This document shows positions 6,939 to 13,277 of a stretch of 13,277 bases of DNA, piece after piece. The position numbers and the translations under genes are program-made. Origin of the DNA: an uncultured Oxalobacter sp. (GTDB lineage: Bacteria; Pseudomonadota; Gammaproteobacteria; Burkholderiales; Burkholderiaceae_D); assembly GCA_934270705.1 (NCBI GenBank), contig CAKQQG010000040.1, forward strand, positions 1 through 13,277, read 5' to 3'. The notes under the pieces were generated by a model. That model was not told the DNA's origin. It saw nothing but the letters and a program-made list of their open reading frames with translations, and searched no databases. The stretch's first letter is position 1. Each line of letters opens with the position of its first letter.

Positions 6939-7850
6939 TCAGTTCAGCAGCCGGATACCCGGCAGCTCGCACAGGCTTTTTTCGCGGATGAGCCGGATGA
7001 AATCCCTGATATAGGCTTTTCCGTTCATGTCGGAACGGGTGGCGGCATACAGTTTGCCGGTCAGTCCCTTTTCGGTGATCTGTTTTGAAACGACATATTG
7101 CTTGTCCAGATAACTTTTGACTGCCCACAGCGGGAGTGCGGCGATTCCCCGCCCGCTGGCGACCAGCTGGAGAATGGCGACGGTCAGTTCCGATGTACGG
7201 CGTTCGGGAGAAATTCCGGCTGGAAGGAGAATCTGTCGCATGATGTCGAGCATATCGTCGGGAACCGGGTAGGTGATCAACGTTTCGGTTGCGAAATGTT
7301 CGGGACGCAAAAAGGGTTCACTGTTCAACGGGTGGTGTCTGGAGAGCAGCGCCAGGATATCGAAATGAAACAGGGGGGAATGGGTGATACCCGTTTCCGG
7401 TTCGGGTACGCCGACGATCGCCAGATCGGCACGGTGCTGGTGCAGCAACGCGACGGGATCGGCATGAAAACCGGAGATGATATCGAGTTCCACTTCCGGC
7501 CAGAGTGAACGGAAAATATCCATGGCCGGCATGAGCCAGTCGAAACAGGTATGACATTCCACGGCGATTCTCAGAGGACCTGTCGTACCGTCCCTGAGAC
7601 GGTTCAGATCGCGTTCTGTTTTCTCGACGGCAGGCAGGACGGTATCGGCCAGCTCAAGAAGACGCAATCCGACAATGGTGAAAACGATCGGGACACTTTT
7701 GCGTTCGAACAGCAAACCGTAAGTTGATTCAAGCAAACGGATTTGTTGCGACAGGGCCGATTGCGTCAGATGCAGCATATCGGCAGCCCGTGTCAGATTG
7801 CCTGCTTTGCGCAGTGCGCGCAGTGTTTTGAGATGTTTCAGTTCTATCAT
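6939..7850 (-). CDS. metR: LysR-family activator MetR
   Basis: The protein is 303 residues with an N-terminal winged helix-turn-helix (about 1-60, including NLTRAADMLHLTQSALSQQI) and a C-terminal effector domain of the periplasmic-binding fold. The start MIELKHLKTLRALR matches E. coli MetR (MIEVKHLKTL...) closely. Further agreement includes AVECHTCFDWLMPA, the LITYPV stretch and GIAALPLWAVKS, as far as I can recall that sequence. MetR activates metE and other methionine genes with homocysteine as coactivator. Divergence from metE across a 99-bp gap containing a perfect MetR box makes the call firm. Autoregulation is expected, since the box lies within metR's own upstream region. Start codon ATG 7850 gives the family's usual N-terminus; the ribosome site is weak. 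Confidence 0.95.
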   Translation of the reverse strand: MIELKHLKTLRALRKAGNLTRAADMLHLTQSALSQQIRLLESTYGLLFERKSVPIVFTIVGLRLLELADTVLPAVEKTERDLNRLRDGTTGPLRIAVECHTCFDWLMPAMDIFRSLWPEVELDIISGFHADPVALLHQHRADLAIVGVPEPETGITHSPLFHFDILALLSRHHPLNSEPFLRPEHFATETLITYPVPDDMLDIMRQILLPAGISPERRTSELTVAILQLVASGRGIAALPLWAVKSYLDKQYVVSKQITEKGLTGKLYAATRSDMNGKAYIRDFIRLIREKSLCELPGIRLLN

Positions 7851-7871
7851 TAGAAAATCTTATGATATTTT

Positions 7872-7884
7872 TGAAAAACTTTCA
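7872..7884. promoter_or_regulatory. MetR binding site
   Basis: TGAA-AAACT-TTCA matches the MetR consensus TGAA-N5-TTCA exactly. It abuts the -35 box of the metE promoter and lies 22 bp upstream of the metR start, so it can serve both activation of metE and repression of metR. Confidence 0.85.
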
Positions 7885-7885
7885 T

Positions 7886-7914
7886 TTGAATAATGATACA
7901 GGGGTCACTATGAT
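7886..7914 (+). promoter_or_regulatory. Probable metE promoter
   Basis: TTGAAT (7886-7891), a 17-bp spacer and TATGAT (7909-7914) predict a start near 7921. The weak -35 directly after the MetR box fits an activator-dependent promoter. The leader would be about 29 nt. Confidence 0.65.
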
Positions 7915-7949
7915 TTTCCAAACGTATTTTGTTGAAAGAAAGGAATTTC

Positions 7950-10247
7950 ATGGTTTGCAGTCATATTCCGGGTTTTCCGCGAATGGGAGTCAAGCGGGAG
8001 CTGAAATCGGCACTTGAAACATACTGGAAATCTGCGTCCGGAACGGATGATGCTTCTCTGGACATGGATGATCTCGAAGCGATGGGAAAACGCTTGCGTT
8101 CGGCGCACTGGGCATTACAGAAAAAAGCGGGACTGGACTGGGTGACGGTCGGCGATTTCGCGTTTTACGATCATGTCCTCAATCATGTCCAGTTGCTGGG
8201 ATGCGAACCGCCGCGTTTCGGTTTCGGCGATGATATGCCGGAGCTTGTCCGTTACTTTGCGATGGCACGTGGAACTGCCGGTGGCAAGTCGGGACAGGCC
8301 ATGTCGATGACCAAATGGTTCGATACGAATTATCACTATATCGTTCCCGAATTTTTGCCGGAAACCGCTTTTTCATTATCGAGCGAACGTCTGTTTTCGG
8401 AAGTGAAAGAAGCGAAGACGTTGGGGCATGCCGTCAAAGCCGTTTTGCTGGGACCGGTCAGTTTTTTGTATCTGGGGAGAGAGAAGGCGGAAGGATTCGA
8501 TCGTCTTTCGTTGCTGCCGAAGTTGTTGCCGGTTTATCGCCGGATTTTGTCGCGTCTGCATGACGAGGGAGTGGAATGGGTCCAGATGGATGAACCGGTG
8601 CTCGGACTGGATATCGGGGAAAAATGGCTGTCGTCTTTCAGGCGCGCTTACGGGGAATTGTCCGGTCAGGGTGTGAAATTGATGCTGGCGACGTATTTTT
8701 CTTCACTGGATGATCATGTCGCCGAAGTGTGTTCGTTACCGGTCGATGGCTTGCATATCGATGCGGTCAGGGGAAAAAGGGATTTGCCGGACATCCTTCG
8801 GTTGTGGCCTGAAGAAAAGGTCTTGTCTGTCGGAATTGTCGATGGACGCAATATCTGGAAAACCGATCTGGACAAGGCGTTGTCGCTCCTGCGTATGCCG
8901 GGTCTGGCGGAAAGGTCGAATGTATGGGTCTCATCGAGCTGTTCCCTGCTGCATGTTCCTTTTTCGCTCGAAGGCGAGACGGCAATGGACGAACGTCTGA
9001 AACAGTGTCTGGCGTTTGCGGTTGAAAAACTCGACGAGGTTGAGGTACTCAGGCAGGCTTTGCGGCAAGGAGACGATGCGGTTGCCGGTGCGCTGGAAGC
9101 ATCGCGCCGGACGGTCGAACTGAGAAAAGGGGAGTGGGTCCATCATGCCGGTGTTGTGGAAAAAGTTGCGACATCCGGCAAGGAAGCGGATCGATGCCGT
9201 TCGCCTTTCGGTATCCGCCAGCGATTGCAGCAGGAACGTTTCGGTTTGCCGGTTTTTCCGACGACGACGATCGGTTCTTTTCCGCAGACTGCGAATATCC
9301 GGTCGGCTCGTGCCGCGTTCAAACGGGGCGTCATGAACGAAAGCGATTACACAAAAGCCATGCGCGAGGAAATCGCTTTTTGTATCGCACAGCAGGAAGC
9401 GTTGGGACTGGATGTTTTCGTGCACGGCGAGCCGGAACGCAACGATATGGTCGAGTATTTCGCCGGTTTGCTTGATGGTATGGCGATGACGTCCAACGGC
9501 TGGGTGCAGTCTTACGGTTCGCGTTGTGTCAAACCGCCGGTGATTTACGGGGATGTCTCAAGGCCGGGTGCGATGACAGTGGAATGGACGAAATTCGCGC
9601 AAAGCCTGACGGACAAGCCGGTCAAGGGGATGCTGACGGGACCGGTCACGATTTTGCAATGGTCGTTTGTGCGTGATGATGAACAACGTGCTGTCGTGGC
9701 GGAGCAGATCGCATGGGCTATCCGTGATGAGGTCGGGGATCTGGAAAATGCGGGTATCGGTATCATCCAGATCGATGAGCCGGGTTTGCGTGAAGGGTTG
9801 CCGCTTCGGCGTGGGCAGTGGCGCGAGTATCTGGACTGGGCTTGCCGTGCTTTCAGGATCGCGTCTTGCGGTGTCCGGGACGATACCCAGATTCATACGC
9901 ATATGTGTTATGCCGAATTCGGCGACATCATGTCCGATATCGCCGGTCTGGATGCTGATGTGATTACGCTGGAAGCCAGTCGCGGCGATATGGATTTGCT
10001 CAGAGGGTTCCGCGATTTCCGTTATCCCAACGGGATCGGTCCGGGTGTGTACGATATTCACTCGCCAAGGATACCGTCTGTGGACGAAATGGTGGCGTTG
10101 TTGCAACGGATGGCAAGTGTCATCCCGCCGGAGCGATTGTGGGTGAATCCGGATTGCGGACTGAAAACCCGACAGTGGCAGGAAGTGCGGGAAGCGCTCT
10201 CCAACATGGTGACCAGCGCGAAAACCATGCGCAAGGCGATGTGTTGA
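7950..10247 (+). CDS. metE: Cobalamin-independent methionine synthase
   Basis: MetE (EC 2.1.1.14) transfers a methyl group from methyltetrahydropteroyl-triglutamate to homocysteine, making methionine without vitamin B12. The protein is 765 residues against 753 in E. coli. The start is ATG 7950 with AAGGA seven bases upstream; a TTG at 7929 is less likely. The N-terminus has GFPRMGVKRELK. The C-terminal catalytic barrel carries the zinc ligands His651 and Cys653 (THMCYAEF), Glu675 (ITLEASRGD) and Cys736 (NPDCGLKT), each ten positions after the E. coli residues. Other family signatures are TTTIGSFPQT, HGEPERNDMVEYF and GWVQSYGSRCVKPP. It is controlled by the divergent metR. No clear terminator separates it from the convergent serine dehydratase genes 47 bp downstream. 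Confidence 0.98.
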   Translation: MVCSHIPGFPRMGVKRELKSALETYWKSASGTDDASLDMDDLEAMGKRLRSAHWALQKKAGLDWVTVGDFAFYDHVLNHVQLLGCEPPRFGFGDDMPELVRYFAMARGTAGGKSGQAMSMTKWFDTNYHYIVPEFLPETAFSLSSERLFSEVKEAKTLGHAVKAVLLGPVSFLYLGREKAEGFDRLSLLPKLLPVYRRILSRLHDEGVEWVQMDEPVLGLDIGEKWLSSFRRAYGELSGQGVKLMLATYFSSLDDHVAEVCSLPVDGLHIDAVRGKRDLPDILRLWPEEKVLSVGIVDGRNIWKTDLDKALSLLRMPGLAERSNVWVSSSCSLLHVPFSLEGETAMDERLKQCLAFAVEKLDEVEVLRQALRQGDDAVAGALEASRRTVELRKGEWVHHAGVVEKVATSGKEADRCRSPFGIRQRLQQERFGLPVFPTTTIGSFPQTANIRSARAAFKRGVMNESDYTKAMREEIAFCIAQQEALGLDVFVHGEPERNDMVEYFAGLLDGMAMTSNGWVQSYGSRCVKPPVIYGDVSRPGAMTVEWTKFAQSLTDKPVKGMLTGPVTILQWSFVRDDEQRAVVAEQIAWAIRDEVGDLENAGIGIIQIDEPGLREGLPLRRGQWREYLDWACRAFRIASCGVRDDTQIHTHMCYAEFGDIMSDIAGLDADVITLEASRGDMDLLRGFRDFRYPNGIGPGVYDIHSPRIPSVDEMVALLQRMASVIPPERLWVNPDCGLKTRQWQEVREALSNMVTSAKTMRKAMC

Positions 10248-10294
10248 TATGAACAGTTGCCTGTACGGGTTCAGTGTTGAGGCGCATCCCGTTG

Positions 10295-11188
10295 TCAGTT
10301 TTCGGAATGGAACTGGTTTTTGCGGATCAGTTCTTTCACGATGATGCGGGCGGTCGGGGTACTGGCAAGCCCCCCGCGCGCCGTTTCTTTCAGATCCGAT
10401 GACATGGAATCGCCGACGGCGCGGATGGCGTCGATGACTTCATCGGCGGGGATTTTATGTTCCACGCCAGCCAGCGCCATGTTGGCGCAGGACAGGGCAT
10501 TGACGGCGCCGATGACATTGCGCTGGACGCAGGGGATTTCGACAAGTCCGGCGATAGGGTCGCAGACCAGTCCCATCAGGTTGGACAATGCCATGGCGCA
10601 GGCGTATGAACACATCTGGCCTGTTCCGCCGCCCAGATGGGTCAGGGCGGTGGCGGCCATCGCCGATGCGGTACCGACTTCCGCCTGGCAACCGCCTTCG
10701 GCTCCCGATATGGATGAACGGGTGGCGATGATCTGCCCGAAACCGGCTGCCACATACAGGGCCTCGATGATAGTGTTCTCGGGAATCGCGCGTTTCTTGA
10801 TGAGCGGTACCAGAACGGCCGGAATGACGCCGCAAGAACCGGCAGTCGGCATGGCGACGATCCGTTTCATGCAGGCATTGCTTTCGCTGACTTTCAGGGC
10901 TTCGGATACGACTTCGTTGAAAAAGGCACCGCCGAACAGCAGCCCTTTTTCACTGGCGATCCGGACTTTTTCACCGTCGCCGCCGACCAGCCCGCTGTTG
11001 GAGCGGTCGTTTGGGTGATAACTGTCCACCGATGCTTTCATCGCTTCCCAGAAGTAGTGCATGCGTGCCAGGGAGTCTTCACGTTTGAGATTCTGGGAAT
11101 GGATGTCGTCTTCCAGAATCGTTTCCCACAGCGGACGGTTTTCGGCAGCCGCGCGTTCCAGTAGTTGTTTGACGGATTGAAATGCCAT
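10295..11188 (-). CDS. sdaAA: L-serine dehydratase, iron-sulfur-dependent, alpha subunit
   Basis: This is the catalytic subunit of L-serine ammonia-lyase (EC 4.3.1.17), which turns serine into pyruvate and ammonia. The protein is 297 residues. Three cysteines, C167 (GGCQAEVG), C209 (LVCDPIAG) and C220 (EIPCVQRN), have the 42- and 11-residue spacing of the [4Fe-4S] ligands known from the single-chain Legionella enzyme (C343, C385, C396). Other family stretches are PTAGSCGVIPA and GGLASTPTARI. ATG 11188 follows the sdaAB stop with one base between, so translation is probably coupled. The labile cluster implies use under anoxic conditions. Confidence 0.95.
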   Translation of the reverse strand: MAFQSVKQLLERAAAENRPLWETILEDDIHSQNLKREDSLARMHYFWEAMKASVDSYHPNDRSNSGLVGGDGEKVRIASEKGLLFGGAFFNEVVSEALKVSESNACMKRIVAMPTAGSCGVIPAVLVPLIKKRAIPENTIIEALYVAAGFGQIIATRSSISGAEGGCQAEVGTASAMAATALTHLGGGTGQMCSYACAMALSNLMGLVCDPIAGLVEIPCVQRNVIGAVNALSCANMALAGVEHKIPADEVIDAIRAVGDSMSSDLKETARGGLASTPTARIIVKELIRKNQFHSEN

Positions 11189-11189
11189 A

Positions 11190-11864
11190 TCAGCCCCTGT
11201 CCTGTTCCTGATTGAGGTAAGTGATTTTCAAAATGCCTTCCATACCGGCCAGTTTTTCCACCAGCTCCGGCGGGATGGGATCGTCGCATTCGATGACCAT
11301 GACGGCCTGTCCGCCTTTGGAGCGGCGGTAGAGCTGCATGGTGGCGATATTGATTCCGTAACGCGCCAGCGCCGAGGTCACCAGCGCGACATGGCCAGGC
11401 CTGTCGTAGTGGGTATGGACGATCAGGGTGTTTTCGTCACCCGAGAAGTTTGTCGTGATGCCGTCGAGACGGGAAACCAGAATACGGCCGCCGCCCAGCG
11501 AGGAAGCGACGATTTCCAGCTTGCGCCCATGGATGCCTTCCAGCGTCAGCAAAGTGGAATTCGGATGTGCGTTCGGGATATGGGTGGTGTCGATATCGAA
11601 CGAAAGGCCTTCCTGACGGGCGATATCGAAACTTTCCGGAATGCGTTCATCATCCGGACGGATTCCCAGCAGACCGGCGACGATAGCCCTGTCCGTACCA
11701 TGTCCCGCGCCGGTCATGGCGAATGAACCGTGCAGCTTGATGTCGGCTTTCACCGGTTTTTCGCCCAGGAGCTTGCGTGCCACCAATCCGATTTTGACGG
11801 CGCCAGCCGTATGGGAACTCGATGGGCCGATCATGACAGGGCCGATAATGTCGAACAGTTTCAT
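11190..11864 (-). CDS. sdaAB: L-serine dehydratase, iron-sulfur-dependent, beta subunit
   Basis: The protein is 224 residues. The N-terminal part has the signature GPVMIGPSSSHTAGA (8-22) and the KLHGSFAMTGAGHGTDRA segment typical of the serine dehydratase beta domain. A C-terminal ACT domain (about 147-219, VHTHYDRPGHVALVTSALA...) probably binds serine or another amino acid as a regulatory ligand. The start ATG 11864 has GGAG seven bases upstream. It is the first gene of a two-gene operon with sdaAA. I found no convincing promoter; it must lie within roughly 11870-11975, downstream of the minus-strand terminator at 11978. Confidence 0.95.
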   Translation of the reverse strand: MKLFDIIGPVMIGPSSSHTAGAVKIGLVARKLLGEKPVKADIKLHGSFAMTGAGHGTDRAIVAGLLGIRPDDERIPESFDIARQEGLSFDIDTTHIPNAHPNSTLLTLEGIHGRKLEIVASSLGGGRILVSRLDGITTNFSGDENTLIVHTHYDRPGHVALVTSALARYGINIATMQLYRRSKGGQAVMVIECDDPIPPELVEKLAGMEGILKITYLNQEQDRG

Positions 11865-11977
11865 GCAGACTCCATAACGGGAAATTGAATCCGGGTACGA
11901 TAGCTAAGGATACAATGCTTTTCCGATCTCTGCTCATCCGGTGGACAGGGAATGTATTTCCGGTGCCGGATTGTCTG

Positions 11978-11997
11978 AAAAAAGCCGGTATTCCGGC
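11978..11997 (-). terminator. Minus-strand terminator with no obvious gene
   Basis: On the minus strand, GCCGG-AATA-CCGGC is followed at once by TTTTTT. The stem is short (5 bp) but GC-only. No credible minus-strand gene lies upstream (12000-12400), so it may end an unrecognised small RNA or be left over from a lost gene. It would also insulate sdaAB from antisense readthrough. Confidence 0.5.
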
Positions 11998-12145
11998 AAG
12001 ACAGAGGCTTGCGCAAAATCATGCAACGGCATGGCATCCGGAAGGGCGCATCGACCGTCAGGGAAACAGGCATATGTCGCCTTTCGGAAAAAGCGGCCGA
12101 TTATCATGACGTTTTTAAGATCACGATGATGCCGTGTATAGCCGG

Positions 12146-12262
12146 ATGAAAATATTCGCGCACAAGGGAAATCTGCTTTATGCATCCAGTCTGTCACGTT
12201 TCGAGTCTTTTCCGGATCCTTATCTTGTCTGCCAGGATGGCCAGGTTGCCGTAATTCGATAA
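12146..12262 (+). pseudogene. Short remnant resembling the N-terminus of guanine deaminase
   Basis: A 38-codon frame from ATG 12146 ends in TAA at 12260. Its product, MKIFAHKGNLLYASS followed by a segment ending PYLVCQDGQVAVIR, resembles the opening strands of bacterial guanine deaminases (pattern hKGNhhY...YhVCEDGxhxGhh), just before the conserved ELPExY and DLHVHAPQ segments. These do not follow in frame. One frame over, 12264-12338 could read VPVVRHAFRLYGDRV, a very loose match to the next segment. There is no good ribosome site. I read it as a truncated, decayed gene, but a genuine 38-residue peptide cannot be ruled out. The resemblance is from memory, not alignment. Confidence 0.4.
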
Positions 12263-12324
12263 TGTGCCTGTTGTTCGCCATGCGTTTCGTTTGTATGGGG
12301 ACAGGGTGAACGGAATGTCTTGTT

Positions 12325-12366
12325 TTATCGCCAGTCATTGACGAAGTCGGCGATAACGTCAAAAAT
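12325..12366 (+). promoter_or_regulatory. Putative yiiM promoter overlapping an inverted repeat
   Basis: TTGACG (12338-12343), a 17-bp spacer and AAAAAT (12361-12366) give a possible promoter with a start near 12373 and a leader of about 28 nt. It is embedded in TTATCGCC-N16-GGCGATAA (12325-12332 with 12349-12356), a perfect 8-bp dyad centred on the -35 box, which looks like an operator. The -10 is weak. Confidence 0.4.
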
Positions 12367-12400
12367 GAGTTGTTTTCAGCATGTCGGGCAGGAGAGCGTG

Positions 12401-13087
12401 ATGCGTGTTTTTATCGGCAAGGTCAGGGAAACGGATATGGGTTTTTCCAGTGCCATTTTCAAATCCGAAGTATTCGGGGAACTGTGGCTGGGCGAAAACG
12501 GACTGGAAGGGGACGAGCAGGCGTCCACAAAGGTTCACGGCGGCCCGGAAAGAGCGTTGCTGCAATATTCATCGCTTCATTATGACTGGTTCAAGAGACG
12601 GTATCCTGAAAAGGAGACTATGTTTTCGCCTGCGCTTTTCGGTGAAAATCTTTCGGACGCACGCTGGCATGAAAAGAACGTCTGTATCGGGGACATATTC
12701 CGCTGGGGCGACGCTTTGATACAGGTCAGCCAGCCGCGATCTCCCTGTTACAAGCTGACACGCCGGAAGGAATGCGATGCCATGGCGCTGGTCATGCAGC
12801 AGCAGGCACGCTGCGGCTGGCTCTACCGGGTGTTGCAAACCGGAACGGTCGGGGCGAGCATGCCATTCCGTTTTCAGGAACGTGTCAGCGGCGTGACGAT
12901 CCATGAGATCATGTCGGTCATGTTCGGTACGGAAACCGGAAAACCCTCGATGAATCCGGATGACTGGCAAGCCTTGTCGGAAACGAAAGGGTTGTCGCCA
13001 AGATGGCAAAATACCTTGCGAAAACGTGTGGAATCCGGGCAGATCGAATCATGGGATGCACGTTTGCTGGGAACGGGCATTTCTTGA
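12401..13087 (+). CDS. yiiM: MOSC-domain protein YiiM, 6-hydroxylaminopurine resistance
   Basis: The protein is 228 residues from ATG 12401, which has GGAG about eight bases upstream. An in-frame ATG at 12320 lies before the putative promoter and is not used here. It matches E. coli YiiM along its length: GLEGDEQ (35-41), KVHGGPERAL, FGENLS, GDIFRWGDALIQVSQPRSPCYKL with the conserved MOSC cysteine Cys116, and a C-terminal helical tail. MOSC proteins bind the molybdenum cofactor through that cysteine. YiiM in E. coli reduces N-hydroxylated bases such as 6-N-hydroxylaminopurine, protecting against mutagenic purines; the electron donor is not in this window. It stands alone, ending at a strong terminator. 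Confidence 0.93.
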   Translation: MRVFIGKVRETDMGFSSAIFKSEVFGELWLGENGLEGDEQASTKVHGGPERALLQYSSLHYDWFKRRYPEKETMFSPALFGENLSDARWHEKNVCIGDIFRWGDALIQVSQPRSPCYKLTRRKECDAMALVMQQQARCGWLYRVLQTGTVGASMPFRFQERVSGVTIHEIMSVMFGTETGKPSMNPDDWQALSETKGLSPRWQNTLRKRVESGQIESWDARLLGTGIS

Positions 13088-13103
13088 ATGAAAACCGGAA
13101 AGT

Positions 13104-13126
13104 ACCCCCTTGCAAGGGGGTTTTTT
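13104..13126 (+). terminator. Rho-independent terminator of yiiM
   Basis: CCCCC-TTGCAA-GGGGG (13105-13120) is followed directly by TTTTTT and lies 17 bp after the yiiM stop. Confidence 0.9.
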
Positions 13127-13188
13127 ATTGATGAAAACCTTGATATGGTTGCTTCAGGCAGTTTGATAACGGATCAAAGGAGACGGAA

Positions 13189-13277
13189 ATGCAAGACAGT
13201 CACGCCAATGAAGTCGTACTGGAACAAGTCGAGAAATTCCAGTTCAGGGCACGCTTCTGCGGAAGCGGCGCAGAATG
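13189..13277 (+). CDS. Start of a gene cut by the window edge, possibly OsmC family
   Basis: ATG 13189 is preceded by AAAGGAGACGGAA, the strongest ribosome site in the window, with AGGAG seven bases upstream. Only 29 codons are visible. The stretch VVLEQVEKFQFRARF resembles the first strand of some proteobacterial OsmC-like proteins (pattern LEQVxDYRFxVxF), but this is too little to be sure. That it is a real gene is much surer than its family. A promoter would lie in 13127-13180, after the yiiM terminator; none is convincing. Confidence 0.55.
   Translation, partial: MQDSHANEVVLEQVEKFQFRARFCGSGAE

Larger units (their letters stand above)
11865..12400. other. Intergenic region between sdaAB and yiiM with signs of gene decay
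   Basis: The 536 bp contain, in order, the sdaAB upstream region, an isolated minus-strand terminator (11978-11997), a short guanine-deaminase-like remnant on the plus strand (12146-12262), and an inverted repeat and putative promoter before yiiM. Overlapping ORFs up to 142 codons occur on both strands, but their products look non-protein-like and cross these features. A decayed gene or a small RNA are the best explanations for the rest. Confidence 0.5.

Noticed and set aside
10248..10294. Possible metE terminator (ACGGG...CCCGT)
   Set aside because: The stem is only five base pairs with a loop of about 20 nt and no T-tract; too weak to call.
11934..12362. 142-codon minus-strand frame
   Set aside because: It reads through the orphan terminator and opposite the guanine-deaminase-like remnant; its composition is not protein-like.
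13139..13166. Promoter for the last gene (TTGATA ... TTGATA at 17 bp)
   Set aside because: The -10 half agrees poorly with the consensus.

Overview
The window comes from a betaproteobacterium of the genus Oxalobacter, a gut anaerobe that lives on oxalate. The evidence is a full-length formyl-CoA:oxalate CoA-transferase (frc, minus strand 2992-4278). As far as I can recall the reference, it follows the O. formigenes protein nearly residue for residue, including the catalytic Asp169 and the GGGGQ loop. I recalled that comparison and did not align it. The species cannot be fixed from this window.

Layout, left to right. The 3' part of an AAA+ ATPase gene (plus strand, open at the left edge) converges on a metallo-beta-lactamase-fold hydrolase (minus). 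They share a perfect bidirectional terminator, and the gap between them can fold into a three-way-junction RNA. An AT-rich gap with a triple, helically phased repeat follows, then the frc terminator and frc. Upstream of frc, on the same strand, are a PAS/AAA+/Fis-type regulator and then an alpha/beta-hydrolase. Next comes a classic metR-metE divergent pair with a textbook MetR box. metE converges on a two-gene L-serine dehydratase operon (sdaAB-sdaAA, minus). A gap of about 540 bp holds an orphan minus-strand terminator, a short remnant resembling the start of guanine deaminase, and an inverted repeat. yiiM (MOSC-domain 6-hydroxylaminopurine resistance) and its terminator follow. The first 29 codons of another gene, tentatively OsmC-like, run off the right edge.

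How the genes fit together. frc, with oxalyl-CoA decarboxylase (not in this window), is the core of oxalate catabolism. It appears to be its own transcription unit: sigma70-like promoter, long leader, strong terminator. The adjacent regulator is a natural candidate for sensing carbon or redox state, but its sigma54-contact loop is non-canonical and I see no sigma54 promoter before frc. metR/metE form a self-contained methionine module. sdaAB/sdaAA deaminate serine to pyruvate with an oxygen-sensitive Fe-S enzyme of the split type common in anaerobic Firmicutes. Most of the window is ordinary chromosomal metabolism. The least explained parts are the structured intergenic RNA candidate, the repeat array at 2781-2809, the regulator's unusual motifs, and the decayed gap before yiiM.
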